A DNA stretch of 64,000 nucleotides, from contig OZ246962.1 in the NCBI GenBank assembly GCA_965232255.1, positions 3,596,001 through 3,660,000 on the forward strand, written 5' to 3'. The notes beneath the pieces were generated by a model. That model did not search any database, was not told where the DNA came from, and was given only the letters and a program-made list of their open reading frames with translations. This document shows, piece after piece, positions 1-8,904 of this stretch. The position numbers and the translations under genes are program-made. Source of the DNA: Endozoicomonas sp965232255 (GTDB taxonomy: Bacteria > Pseudomonadota > Gammaproteobacteria > Pseudomonadales > Endozoicomonadaceae). Position 1 is the first letter of the stretch. Each line of letters opens with the position of its first letter.

Positions 1-602
1 TCCGGCGCCATGGCGGGTTTTTCAGTTAGTTTCAGCGTGGCGCCCTGGTGCAAGGTATTCCACCACTGCACCGAGAACTTGATGATCGGAATATTCACCA
101 CACCGACAATAGTCAGCACCGCACAGGCTTTCGCTGCCGTGGTGCTGCTGTGAATCGCCCCGCGCAAGGCAATCACGCCCACATAGAGAAACAGCAGAAT
201 CAGTACAGAAGTCAACCGCGCATCCCATACCCACCAAGTCCCCCAGGTGGGTTTGCCCCAGATGGCACCGGTGATCAGGGCGAGCAGACAGAAAGAAGCA
301 CCAATGGGTGCCATACATTTAAGGGCAACGTCCGCCAGTTTGATCTTCCAGATCAGAGTAACGGCACCGGCGCAGGCCATCATCACATAGACGGCAGATG
401 CCAGAAACGCCGTAGGTACATGCAAAAAGATAATCCGATAGCTGTTGCCCTGCAGGTAGTCCGGTGGAGCAAACAGCAACCCCCAAATCAGGCCAGTGGC
501 CATTAACAGCGCCGAAATGGCTGCCAGCCAGGGCAGCCAGCGGCCACTGATATCATAAAACCACTTGGGCGAGCCCAGCCTGTGGAAAAAAGTCCAGTTC
601 AT
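1..602 (-). CDS. ccmC: CcmC, haem exporter membrane protein (3' end outside window)
   Basis: This inner-membrane protein of the cytochrome c maturation system works with CcmA and CcmB and presents haem to CcmE in the periplasm. The reading frame starts MNWTFFHRLGSPKW and stays open to the window edge. It contains the tryptophan-rich WWVWDARLTS signature and later WWNTLHQG, both diagnostic of CcmC. An in-frame ATG at 629, directly after the ccmB stop codon, would add nine residues; the start at 602 matches the usual family N-terminus better. It is the third gene of a minus-strand ccmABC run. About 200 residues are visible; the end of the protein and any ccmD lie outside. Confidence 0.95.
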   Translation of the reverse strand, partial: MNWTFFHRLGSPKWFYDISGRWLPWLAAISALLMATGLIWGLLFAPPDYLQGNSYRIIFLHVPTAFLASAVYVMMACAGAVTLIWKIKLADVALKCMAPIGASFCLLALITGAIWGKPTWGTWWVWDARLTSVLILLFLYVGVIALRGAIHSSTTAAKACAVLTIVGVVNIPIIKFSVQWWNTLHQGATLKLTEKPAMAP

Positions 603-629
603 CGAGTACCCATAAAAATGTTGCACCAT

Positions 630-1322
630 TTAGCCATCGGCAACTATGCGCAGTGACGCCGCTATCGCCAGGGGAGCAAGACAGACTCCCAGCACCAGCA
701 GCGCTCCAAGCCACAGTAAGTGCCCGTTGTAATCCATACCATCCATGGCACTTTGTACGGCTGTGGTGCCAAAAATCAGCACCGGAATATAAAGGGGCAG
801 AGACAACAGCGTCAGCAACAAGCCGCCACGCTGGACGCGCACCGTCAGTGCTGCCCCAATACCACCGGCCAGACTCATCAGGGGCGTACCCAGCAAAAGG
901 CTGAACATCAATGCCGGAAATGCCGCGGTTGGCAGATGCAGCATCAAGGCCAGTATCGGTGCCATAACAATCAGCGCCAAGCCGGTGGTTAGCCAGTGGG
1001 CAGTGATTTTGGCCAGTACCAACAGGGGCAGTGGATGGAACGAGAGCAATAACTGATCCAGGGAACCATCTTCCTGGTCAGAACGAAACAGCGAGTCCAG
1101 GGAGAGCAGCACCGCCAGCAGCGCACCAATCCAGACAATGCCGCCGGCCAACTGGGATAACAGCGCTTTTTCCGGCGCGATCCCCAAGGGAAACAGGCTG
1201 GCCACCATCAGATAGAACGCCATCGGATTTAAAGTCTGACCCGGCGAGCGAAAAGCCAGGAGCAAATCCCGTCGGATCACACTGAAAAAAGCTTGCCAGC
1301 TGCCAGGCGTTCGTTCGCTCAC
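630..1322 (-). CDS. ccmB: CcmB, haem exporter permease
   Basis: CcmB is the membrane subunit of the CcmAB ABC module needed for release of holo-CcmE during cytochrome c biogenesis. The 230-residue product is very hydrophobic, with about six membrane segments, and carries the family N-terminus with RRDLLLAFRSPGQTLNP followed by a conserved SDQEDGSLDQLLLS loop. The start is GTG (1322), overlapping the ccmA stop by four bases (GTGA). A GGAGG sequence lies upstream inside ccmA. The stop TAA is immediately followed by an in-frame ATG, so ccmB and ccmC share a frame with only one stop codon between them. Confidence 0.95.
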   Translation of the reverse strand: MSERTPGSWQAFFSVIRRDLLLAFRSPGQTLNPMAFYLMVASLFPLGIAPEKALLSQLAGGIVWIGALLAVLLSLDSLFRSDQEDGSLDQLLLSFHPLPLLVLAKITAHWLTTGLALIVMAPILALMLHLPTAAFPALMFSLLLGTPLMSLAGGIGAALTVRVQRGGLLLTLLSLPLYIPVLIFGTTAVQSAMDGMDYNGHLLWLGALLVLGVCLAPLAIAASLRIVADG

Positions 1323-1987
1323 AAAAAAACGCCTCCGTCATCCACGAATTGTTCTGTCACCGGTTGCGAGAAATCTGCCAATCGGACGCTGGTCACCGAT
1401 CCGGATATATCTGACAGTCGCTGATGGCTAGTCATTATCACCATACCAGCGCTATTTATATGATTAGCCAGAACAGTCTCAAGCCAGGCAACACCATGTA
1501 CATCAATGGCTGTAAAAGGCTCGTCGAGAATCCAGAGTCTGGCGTCAGTGATGGACAGATCAGCCAGTGCCACCCGCCGGTGCTGACCGGCCGAAAGCTG
1601 CCCGCAGGGCACGTCGGCAAATGCGCCAAGCCCTACCCGATTGAGCGCAGTAATAATCTGTTGTTCGCTACGGGACTCATTACGCAGGCTGGCACGCCAG
1701 CGCATATTCTCCACCGGCGTCAGCTCATGCTTTATGGCGGGTTTATGACCAAGGTAAAAAGTGACCAGCCGGAAGTCAGCGTACACGCTGGTGAGCTTGT
1801 TTCCGCCCCATAAAACGTCACCGCGATAATCACCGGACAGACCAGCGAGCACGCGCAGCAGCGTGGTCTTGCCGCTGCCATTGGCACCTTCAATCTGCAT
1901 CAGCTGTCCGGGCAGCAACGTTATGGAAAGGCCTGTAAAGAGAATTCTGTCATCTCGTTCACAGCCCACATTTACCAGCTCGAGCAA
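1319..1987 (-). CDS. ccmA: CcmA, haem exporter ATPase
   Basis: This is the ATP-binding subunit of the CcmABC complex, which uses ATP hydrolysis to free haem-loaded CcmE. The 222-residue protein has Walker A GANGSGKTT near residue 34, the ABC signature LSAGQHRR, Walker B LWILDEPF and a switch histidine in MTSHQ. Its length fits the family (about 205-225 residues). It leads the minus-strand ccmABC run. The cytochromes made here (NapB, NapC, CcoO, CcoP) need this system. The 259 bases upstream, as far as narL, hold no gene I can support and probably carry the ccm promoter. Confidence 0.95.
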   Translation of the reverse strand: MLELVNVGCERDDRILFTGLSITLLPGQLMQIEGANGSGKTTLLRVLAGLSGDYRGDVLWGGNKLTSVYADFRLVTFYLGHKPAIKHELTPVENMRWRASLRNESRSEQQIITALNRVGLGAFADVPCGQLSAGQHRRVALADLSITDARLWILDEPFTAIDVHGVAWLETVLANHINSAGMVIMTSHQRLSDISGSVTSVRLADFSQPVTEQFVDDGGVFL

Positions 1988-2246
1988 GTGTCTTACCTTT
2001 TCCGTCCATTGCTACTCAGTACGCGAAAAATCTGTTTTGCCACCCTGGCGCCTTCTGCCATGTTGCGTCTGCCTTCTCTTGTTGGAAGCTGATTGGCGCA
2101 CAAATTATAATCTGCCTGAAGTCTGGACGGGAAGCCCCTGCACACGGAATCGTTTCTGAAAGCATCGTTGCTATCTTTAGTCTTCAGTCTTCCTTTGGTC
2201 TTCCCACTTCAGCCATTTCGAAAAACTTCGTGGAAATCCGGCGCAA

Positions 2247-2894
2247 TTATTCCTTATGGTTCACCCACCAGACCGCAGCCGCAACTCTGGAGCGAACGTC
2301 CAATTTTTTTAATAACCTTTTCACATGCACCTTAACGGTGCCTTCGCTGATGGCCAGTTTCCGGGCGATCACTTTGTTGGGATTCCCTTCGGCGATAAAG
2401 CAAAGCACCTCGCGCTCTTTTGGTGTCAAGTCAGCCAGTTTATTCCCGTCTTCACGTTGCGGTCGCAGCACCGATGCCAGGACACCAGCCAGACGATCAT
2501 CAACCACTAACTTACCCGTTGCTGCATCGCTGATCTTATCGAGCAATGCTTCGGGCTCCATATCCTTGAGCAAATAGCCATCGGCGCCTGCCCGAAACAT
2601 GGCCGCAATGTCCTCAGGGTGCTCGGACACCGTCAACGTGATTACCCGCGAGGTAACGCCCGTTTTACGCATGGCTTTCAGACAGGCCAGCCCATCCATC
2701 CCTTTCATGTTCAAATCGAGCAGTATCAGGTCGGGTTCCAGTTCAACCGCCAGGCTTAGGCCAGTTTCACCGTCGCCGGCTTCACCAACAACACTCAAGT
2801 GCGCTTCTTCATCCAGCAGTTGACCCAGCCCTTTTCTTAACAAGGGATGATCGTCAATCAGGAGAATGCTGGTTGTTTCAGTGTTGTCAATCAT
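2247..2894 (-). CDS. narL: NarL-type nitrate/nitrite response regulator
   Basis: This two-component response regulator pairs with the adjacent sensor NarX. The 215-residue protein has an N-terminal receiver domain with the acidic pair at D14-D15, phospho-acceptor D60 in LLDLNMKGMDG and the conserved lysine at K110 (YLLKDM). A C-terminal LuxR-type helix-turn-helix (about 150-196) carries LTPKEREVL and a recognition segment SEGTVKVHVKRL. The sequence matches NarL/NarP closely. It lies 115 bases downstream of narX in the same direction and divergent from nap, whose promoter region has a perfect NarL-type 7-2-7 site. NarP-like specificity is possible; the name rests on linkage to narX. Confidence 0.93.
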   Translation of the reverse strand: MIDNTETTSILLIDDHPLLRKGLGQLLDEEAHLSVVGEAGDGETGLSLAVELEPDLILLDLNMKGMDGLACLKAMRKTGVTSRVITLTVSEHPEDIAAMFRAGADGYLLKDMEPEALLDKISDAATGKLVVDDRLAGVLASVLRPQREDGNKLADLTPKEREVLCFIAEGNPNKVIARKLAISEGTVKVHVKRLLKKLDVRSRVAAAVWWVNHKE

Positions 2895-3009
2895 CCTGCA
2901 ATTTTTTAGCCCCGAATGGCTCAGACATTTTTTGAGCGGTTCTTTTTAACACAATCGTGACATCCCAGCGAGTCGGCCAAACCAATATTTTTTGCGCCAG
3001 GGCGCAATT

Positions 3010-4827
3010 TCAAACCGAAAACACCAGACGCACCGCAACGCCACCCGTGCGACTGGCTTGAAACTCCAGACTCCCCCCCTTCATGCTGGCGGCTCGCTCA
3101 CGCATGATGGTGGTGCCATAGTGGCCACTCACCGCGCGAATATTGCTGATGCCAATGCCGTTATCTTCCACAACAATAGCGATACGCCCCTCGTCAGCTT
3201 GGGCACAGCTGACGCGCACAGCTGTCGCCCGGGCGTGCTGAATAGCATTGCTCAATGCTTCACGAACAATTTGCAGGATATGAATCTGCTGATGGGCATC
3301 CACGCTGCAATAGCGCAGCTGGTAATCCAGAGTAAAGGCCAGTGAGGTTTCACGCACCCGGTACTCATCAATGGTTTGGCTCAGTGCGCTTTCAAAATCA
3401 CCGTCTGCAACCGTCAGACGGAAGGTTCTGAGTAGCTCTCGCAACTGGGAGTAAGCGCTGTTCAGCCCCTCCTGCAAGTCAGACAGGACTTTTTCCACCT
3501 GGGGATAAACGTCCGTTTTCGTCAGTTTTCGTTTGAGCCGTAGCGCCTGAATTTTCTGGTAGGAAAGCGCCTGAGCCAGTGAATCGTGTAACTCTCTGGC
3601 AATAACTGATCGTTCCTCCATCAACAACAGACGTTGTTTTTGCATTTGCAAGCTGCTTTGGTGCAGTGATGTACCAAGAATTTCCGCAAAGGTTTGCAAC
3701 CATTGCTGACTCTCTTCTGGCAACAATCTGTCACTTGGCAGACTTACTCGCATAAAACCAAACATATGTCGTTTGACACTGAGGTTAAAATCATATTGCC
3801 TGGTATTCGTGACGGGTTCTTGTCGACAAAGACAGGACGCGCACGCTTCCGGCAAACACGGCGCACCAGCACCTGTCGTGGTGATTTTTTTCAGTTTCAG
3901 ACTGTCGGCGCAGTTTGACAGGCAAAGCTGACAGCTACCCAGATGCAACAATTGTTGCCAATCAGCCATCATGGCGGCCAGTACGTGTTCATCGTAGGGA
4001 TTAACGGCAAACTGCTGGGAGGCGCGATACAGCAACTCCAGGGCTTTGTTAGACTGCGCCAGCGCCCGGGTCTGCTCCTCGACTTGCTCTTCAAGGTTTT
4101 CGTATAACCGTGATAAATCCGCTGCCATCTGGTTGAAGGCACTCGTTAACTGGCCTGCTTCGTTGTTGCCGCAATAGGTCAGCGACAAATTGCTGAAATT
4201 GCCATGGCGTACCTGACAGGCTGCCGCAGCCAGATCGGCCAGAGGATTGAGTAAATCACGTCGTATAAATCGAAAGACAAAAAAGGCGACCAGGATAATA
4301 CCCAGCAACATAGCCACCGCAACAAACACCAGTTGGTTGAGTTTCTGCTCAGTGTTCAGTTGCAAGGCATTAACCATGGCATCAATGTTGTCAACAAACT
4401 CCGGTACCAGGGCAACGAAAACGGCATAGTCTGCCGGATTCAGCAGCAGTGGCCGCATGTGCTGACGCCACTCCACCAGCACGCTGCGATAACGCTCCCC
4501 GAGCACATCATTACGCTCATAAAGCCGGGCAAGAGGCTCAGTCGTAATGCTTTCGTCGTATATCTCAATCAGCTTTGCCAGAGCTTGCGGAGTGCTTAAC
4601 TCCGGTACTACAACCTGTTCGGTCAGCCGCCAGGACTGCATGCGTAAGGAACCGGCAATATTAATGGCCGCGGCATCGCTGTCTGAAATCAGGGCGAACC
4701 AGAGCGATGACCCGACACTGAGCAGCGCCATTAGGCAAATACTGCCTATGCAGAGTAGTCCCTTATGCTGTAATGACAGGCGCACAGTTAATTGACCCAG
4801 ATCAACCCCCACGGCAACTTTGGCCAT
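3010..4827 (-). CDS. narX: NarX-type nitrate/nitrite sensor histidine kinase
   Basis: This membrane sensor phosphorylates NarL in response to nitrate and nitrite. The 605-residue protein has a first membrane segment at about residues 25-47, followed by the periplasmic P-box (residues about 52-68, INIAGSLRMQSW), the nitrate-binding hallmark. A second membrane segment, a HAMP linker, a central cysteine-containing region, the HPK7 phosphorylation motif ARELHDSLAQ (His about 414) and a HATPase domain with EDNGIGI follow. It is placed between narL and the divergent nap operon, which it probably regulates. A NarL-like heptamer starts two bases upstream of its start codon, suggesting autoregulation. 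Confidence 0.95.
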   Translation of the reverse strand: MAKVAVGVDLGQLTVRLSLQHKGLLCIGSICLMALLSVGSSLWFALISDSDAAAINIAGSLRMQSWRLTEQVVVPELSTPQALAKLIEIYDESITTEPLARLYERNDVLGERYRSVLVEWRQHMRPLLLNPADYAVFVALVPEFVDNIDAMVNALQLNTEQKLNQLVFVAVAMLLGIILVAFFVFRFIRRDLLNPLADLAAAACQVRHGNFSNLSLTYCGNNEAGQLTSAFNQMAADLSRLYENLEEQVEEQTRALAQSNKALELLYRASQQFAVNPYDEHVLAAMMADWQQLLHLGSCQLCLSNCADSLKLKKITTTGAGAPCLPEACASCLCRQEPVTNTRQYDFNLSVKRHMFGFMRVSLPSDRLLPEESQQWLQTFAEILGTSLHQSSLQMQKQRLLLMEERSVIARELHDSLAQALSYQKIQALRLKRKLTKTDVYPQVEKVLSDLQEGLNSAYSQLRELLRTFRLTVADGDFESALSQTIDEYRVRETSLAFTLDYQLRYCSVDAHQQIHILQIVREALSNAIQHARATAVRVSCAQADEGRIAIVVEDNGIGISNIRAVSGHYGTTIMRERAASMKGGSLEFQASRTGGVAVRLVFSV

Positions 4828-4828
4828 A

Positions 4829-4844
4829 TACCTCTAAATAGTTA
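4829..4844. promoter_or_regulatory. Imperfect NarL-like 7-2-7 site at narX start
   Basis: TACCTCT at 4829-4835 matches the NarL heptamer TACYYMT. After two bases comes ATAGTTA, whose reverse complement TAACTAT has one mismatch. It lies next to the narX start codon, where binding would block narX expression. This was assigned by eye against the published consensus; footprinting evidence is absent. Confidence 0.45.
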
Positions 4845-4933
4845 TTCCAACCGCCCTTATAGTGCGACCTTGCTAAAAAAAGCTGAAAAAAGCGACAACC
4901 AGCGAGACTCCCCCCACCCACGGGGAAGCCACA

Positions 4934-4949
4934 TACCTATTTAGAGGTA
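4934..4949. promoter_or_regulatory. Perfect NarL/NarP 7-2-7 binding site upstream of nap
   Basis: TACCTAT-TT-AGAGGTA is two consensus heptamers (TACYYMT) in inverted orientation separated by two bases, the arrangement NarL and NarP prefer. It sits in the 246-base divergent region between narX and napF, about 125 bases before the napF start. A related CCTATTTAGA sequence recurs at about 5025-5034, closer to napF. No clear FNR box is visible in this region. Confidence 0.7.
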
Positions 4950-5073
4950 CACGCCCCTGCCAATCCCTGCATCTGCCCGTATTTACCGCCATTTCCTCCC
5001 GCCAGCAGAGCGCTAAGATACGAACCTATTTAGATTTTGACCAGTCGTTTTACCACCAATACAACACAAACAT

Positions 5074-5556
5074 ATGCTTACAGGTTCATCAAGACGACAG
5101 TTTCTCCGGGGGCGATCGCATCACGTCGATATCATCCGGCCGCCCTGGGCAATTTCCGAAGCGCTGTTTACCGATCAGTGCCAGCGCTGTGGTCAGTGCA
5201 TCGCCCAGTGCGAGACGAATCTACTCATCAAGGGCAGCGGCGGTTTTCCCGAGGCAGACTTCAGTCAGGCCCATTGCAACTTCTGTGCCCAATGCGTCGC
5301 TGCCTGTCAACACGGCGTACTCAGTGCCGAGCAGCAAAAGCCCTGGGCAGTGGTAGCCCGAGTCAGCAACCACTGTCTGGCTCTGAACCAAATTCACTGT
5401 CGCACCTGTGAAGAGTTCTGTGAACCACAAGCCATTGGTTTTCAGCTCAGGCCCGGCGGTCTTGCTGCACCGATGATTAACAACGAACTGTGCACAGGTT
5501 GCGGTGAGTGCGTTGCTGCCTGTCCAGCACAGGCTATGGGCATGGAGCTGCCATGA
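5074..5556 (+). CDS. napF: NapF, ferredoxin-type protein of periplasmic nitrate reductase
   Basis: NapF is a cytoplasmic iron-sulfur protein that helps mature NapA before export. The 160-residue product has three or more ferredoxin-like cysteine clusters: CQRCGQCIAQC, CNFCAQCVAAC, a less regular CRTCEEFC, and CTGCGECVAACP near the C-terminus. The RRQFLRG sequence at the N-terminus is typical of NapF. It is the first gene of napFDABC, and its stop overlaps the napD start by four bases (ATGA). No strong ribosome-binding site precedes ATG 5074. Confidence 0.93.
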   Translation: MLTGSSRRQFLRGRSHHVDIIRPPWAISEALFTDQCQRCGQCIAQCETNLLIKGSGGFPEADFSQAHCNFCAQCVAACQHGVLSAEQQKPWAVVARVSNHCLALNQIHCRTCEEFCEPQAIGFQLRPGGLAAPMINNELCTGCGECVAACPAQAMGMELP

Positions 5557-5822
5557 CTTTTATCTCATCAGATATCTCACCAGACGCCGTCGGTGCCATT
5601 TGTGCGCTGGTGGTGTGCACCAGACCCGAACAAGTTGACGCAGTCGCCGAACGCTTACATCAGCTATCCGGCGTTGAAGTGCACGACAGAAGCCCGCAAG
5701 GCAAACTGGTCGTCACTGTGGAAGAATCCCCGGGCGAAAAGATTATGGTCGATCGAATTTCTCAAATCAGTGCAGCCGAAGGCGTCCTGTCCTCCGCTCT
5801 GGTTTACACCCATCAGGAGTGA
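5553..5822 (+). CDS. napD: NapD, chaperone for NapA export
   Basis: NapD binds the twin-arginine signal of NapA and delays export until the molybdenum cofactor and iron-sulfur cluster are in place. The 89-residue length and the pattern ICALVVCTRPEQVDAVAERL, followed by a GKLVVTVE strand, fit this ferredoxin-fold family. The ATG at 5553 overlaps the napF stop; a longer in-frame ORF reaching back to 5508 would run through napF and is not preferred. napA follows six bases after its end. Confidence 0.92.
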   Translation: MTFISSDISPDAVGAICALVVCTRPEQVDAVAERLHQLSGVEVHDRSPQGKLVVTVEESPGEKIMVDRISQISAAEGVLSSALVYTHQE

Positions 5823-5827
5823 CCGTT

Positions 5828-8347
5828 ATGTCAGACCAAGGAAACCTCAAACAAAGTCGGCGCAGCTTTATGAAAAGCAGTGCCATTGCCGCCGCTGCAG
5901 CCGCAGCCGGTATAAGCACGAGTGCCTCAGCAACCAACCTGATCACCAGCAGCAAGGAAACCCAAATCCACTGGGATAAAGCTCCCTGTCGTTTTTGTGG
6001 TACTGGCTGCTCGGTACTGGTCGGTACCAAAGACGACCGCGTAGTAGCAACACAAGCGGACCCGGAATCGCCAGTTAACCGTGGCCTGACTTGTATCAAA
6101 GGTTACTTCCTGTCGAAAATCATGTACGGCCAGGATCGTCTGACCACTCCACTGCTACGCATGAAGGACGGACAATACGACAAGGATGGTGAATTTACGC
6201 CGATCACCTGGGACCAAGCCTTCGACCTCATGGCGCAAAAGTGGAAAGAGGCCATCAAAGACACGCGCAACTCCGACGATATGCCGCCCGTTGGCATGTT
6301 CGGTTCCGGCCAATGGACCGTCTGGGAAGGGTACGCTGCCGTCAAACTGATGAAAGCGGGTTTTCGCTCTAACCATCTTGACCCTAACGCACGACACTGT
6401 ATGGCTTCTGCCGTGGTGGGCTTCATGCGTACCTTCGGCATCGACGAACCGATGGGTTGTTATGACGACTTTGAGAACGCAGACGCATTTGTGCTTTGGG
6501 GTGCCAATATGGCGGAAATGCATCCGGTTCTCTGGTCTCGTATTGCTGATCGGGCGCTGTCCCATCCCCATGTTCAGGTAGCGGTTCTGTCTACCTTCAA
6601 AAACCGCTCTTTTGAGCTGGCCAACAACCCCATTGTATTTACTCCACAATCTGACCTGGCCATTGGCAACTACATCTGTAATTACATCATTGAAAATGGT
6701 GCGGTAAACCAGGCTTTTGTGCAAAAACACACCCAGTTTCGCCGGGGTGTGACCGATATCGGTTACGGCCTGCGCCCGGACAATCCGTTGGAAATGCAGG
6801 CAAAAAACCCCGGCAATGGCGGTTCCAGTGAGATCAGCTTCGACGAGTTCGCCGCTTTTGTCCGCGAATATGATGTCGAGAAAGTCTCGCAGATGTCCGG
6901 CGTTCCGGTTAACAGTCTCGAAGCACTGGCGAAAATGTACGCCGACCCAAAGACCAAGGTTATGTCCCTGTGGACCATGGGCGTCAATCAGCATACCCGT
7001 GGCGTATGGATGAACAACATCATCTACAACATTCACCTGCTAACGGGCAAGATCTCCGAACCAGGCAATGGGCCATTCTCCCTGACGGGGCAACCGTCTG
7101 CCTGCGGCACTGCCCGGGAAGTGGGCACCTTCACCCACCGGCTGCCGGCCGACATGGTAGTGACCAACAAGAAACACCGCGATTTTGCCGAGCACCTCTG
7201 GCACTTGCCTGAAGGCACTATTCCCACCAAACCGGGCTATCACGCTGTCCAGCAAAACCGCATGCTCAAAGACGGCAAACTAAACGCTTACTGGGTGATG
7301 TGCAACAACAACATGCAGGCCGCTCCCAACCTCAACCATGAGTCACTGCCCGGTTATCGCAACCCGGACAACTTTATCGTGGTGTCTGACCCCTACCCGA
7401 CAGTGACCGGACAAGCCGCCGACCTGATTTTGCCCACCGCCATGTGGGTGGAAAAAGAAGGTGCTTACGGCAATGCCGAGCGGCGCACCCAGATGTGGTA
7501 TCAGCAAGTGACACCACCGGCCGGAGCACAGTCCGACCTGTGGCAGCTGATGGAGTTTGCCAAGCGTTTCAAGGTTGAGGAAGTCTGGTCAGACGAACTG
7601 CTGGCCAAAGCGCCGCAACTGCGTGACAAGACACTGTTTGACGTCTTGTTCCGCAATGGCCAGGTGGATAAGTTCCCGATGACCGACTTCAAGGGTCGTA
7701 TGAATCAGGAAAGCGAGCACTTTGGATTTTATGTGCAAAAAGGCCTGTTCGAAGAGTATGCCACCTTTGGTCGGGGCAAAGCGCATGACCTGGCGCCATT
7801 TGATATGTACCACCAGCACCGCGGTCTGCGCTGGCCGGTAGTCAATGGCAAAGAGACCCGCTGGCGCTTCCGTGAGGGTTACGACGTTTATGTGAAAGCG
7901 GGCGAAGAAATCCGCTTCTATGGCAAACCCGATGGCAAAGCGTGGCTGTTTGCCCTGCCCTATGAGCCACCGTGCGAATCACCGGACGCCGAGTATGACC
8001 TGTGGTTATCCACTGGCCGGATACTGGAGCATTGGCACACTGGCACCATGACCCGTCGTGTACCTGAACTGTATAAAGCTTTCCCGGATGCTGTCGTCTA
8101 TATGCACCCGGATGACGCTGCTGCACGGGGTGTGCGCCGTGGTATGGAAGTGAAAGTCATTTCCCGTCGTGGTGAGGTACGCACACGAGTGGAAACCCGG
8201 GGCCGCAATCGTCCACCAAAAGGTCTGGTGTTTATGCCGTTTTTTGACGCCAGCCAGCTGGTCAACAAGCTGGTTCTTGATGCTACAGACCCGCTGTCCA
8301 AAGAGACCGATTACAAGAAACTGGCGGTGAAAGTCATCAAGGCTTGA
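5828..8347 (+). CDS. napA: NapA, periplasmic nitrate reductase catalytic subunit
   Basis: This molybdoenzyme reduces nitrate to nitrite in the periplasm. With the start at ATG 5828, preceded by AGGAG at 5815-5819, the product is 839 residues; a GTG at 5819 overlapping napD is an alternative. A twin-arginine signal (SRRSFMKSS) precedes an Ala-rich stretch. The [4Fe-4S] ligands lie in CRFCGTGC from about residue 54, with the fourth Cys in GLTCIKGYF. The molybdenum-ligand cysteine is in ARHCMASAV. The C-terminal molydopterin dinucleotide-binding domain contains STGRILEHWHTGTMTRR. Electrons would come from NapC through NapB. Confidence 0.97.
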   Translation: MSDQGNLKQSRRSFMKSSAIAAAAAAAGISTSASATNLITSSKETQIHWDKAPCRFCGTGCSVLVGTKDDRVVATQADPESPVNRGLTCIKGYFLSKIMYGQDRLTTPLLRMKDGQYDKDGEFTPITWDQAFDLMAQKWKEAIKDTRNSDDMPPVGMFGSGQWTVWEGYAAVKLMKAGFRSNHLDPNARHCMASAVVGFMRTFGIDEPMGCYDDFENADAFVLWGANMAEMHPVLWSRIADRALSHPHVQVAVLSTFKNRSFELANNPIVFTPQSDLAIGNYICNYIIENGAVNQAFVQKHTQFRRGVTDIGYGLRPDNPLEMQAKNPGNGGSSEISFDEFAAFVREYDVEKVSQMSGVPVNSLEALAKMYADPKTKVMSLWTMGVNQHTRGVWMNNIIYNIHLLTGKISEPGNGPFSLTGQPSACGTAREVGTFTHRLPADMVVTNKKHRDFAEHLWHLPEGTIPTKPGYHAVQQNRMLKDGKLNAYWVMCNNNMQAAPNLNHESLPGYRNPDNFIVVSDPYPTVTGQAADLILPTAMWVEKEGAYGNAERRTQMWYQQVTPPAGAQSDLWQLMEFAKRFKVEEVWSDELLAKAPQLRDKTLFDVLFRNGQVDKFPMTDFKGRMNQESEHFGFYVQKGLFEEYATFGRGKAHDLAPFDMYHQHRGLRWPVVNGKETRWRFREGYDVYVKAGEEIRFYGKPDGKAWLFALPYEPPCESPDAEYDLWLSTGRILEHWHTGTMTRRVPELYKAFPDAVVYMHPDDAAARGVRRGMEVKVISRRGEVRTRVETRGRNRPPKGLVFMPFFDASQLVNKLVLDATDPLSKETDYKKLAVKVIKA

Positions 8348-8430
8348 CCACCATTGAACGGCCTGCCTCAGGTCGTTCATTCAGAACCTGATTTGCAAAT
8401 AGACGAACCGTTCGTCTTAACGGATACAAG

Positions 8431-8883
8431 ATGAAACAGAGCATCAAGATACTGAGCAGCGCACTGGTATTAATAACACTGCTTTCCGGCTCAGCCGGTG
8501 CCAGCGAGACCGGAGGGCTGAAGTCACTGCGCACCCACGATCTTTCCACCGAAGCTCCGGCTGCCACCATGAAAAAGGTGCTGGAGAGCGATACCGTCAT
8601 GGAGCGTGACTTTGTGGAGCAGCCACCGCTGATTCCCCATGGCATCCGTAACTACGTCACCAACCGGAATGTGAATAGCTGCCTGAATTGCCATAGCTGG
8701 AAAAACGCCAGCAAATGGCGGGCAACCCGGATCAGCGTGACCCACTTCGTCAACCGTGATGGCCAGCAACTGGCAGACGTCGCCCCGGGTCGTTATCTCT
8801 GCTTGCAATGCCATGTTACCCAAGCTGAGGGTGGGTCGCTGCAGGAGAACCAGTTCAAACCTGTAGATGCTCTACAGAAATAA
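8431..8883 (+). CDS. napB: NapB, dihaem cytochrome c subunit of nitrate reductase
   Basis: NapB is the small periplasmic electron-transfer subunit that passes electrons to NapA. The 150-residue protein has a Sec signal peptide (about residues 1-26, MKQSIKILSSALVLITLLSG) and two c-type haem sites, CLNCHSW and CLQCHVT, the number expected for the family. Conserved IPHGIRNYVTNRNVNSC leads into the first haem site. It lies 83 bases after napA; that gap contains short GAACG/CGTTC dyads but no clear terminator. Confidence 0.95.
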   Translation: MKQSIKILSSALVLITLLSGSAGASETGGLKSLRTHDLSTEAPAATMKKVLESDTVMERDFVEQPPLIPHGIRNYVTNRNVNSCLNCHSWKNASKWRATRISVTHFVNRDGQQLADVAPGRYLCLQCHVTQAEGGSLQENQFKPVDALQK

Positions 8884-8904
8884 GCGCCCGGGAACATCAA
8901 GATT

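Noticed and set aside
6155..7036. 293-codon frame antisense to napA.
   Set aside because: It lies within a well-supported molybdoenzyme gene and has no recognisable domain; it is a mirror frame of high-GC coding sequence.
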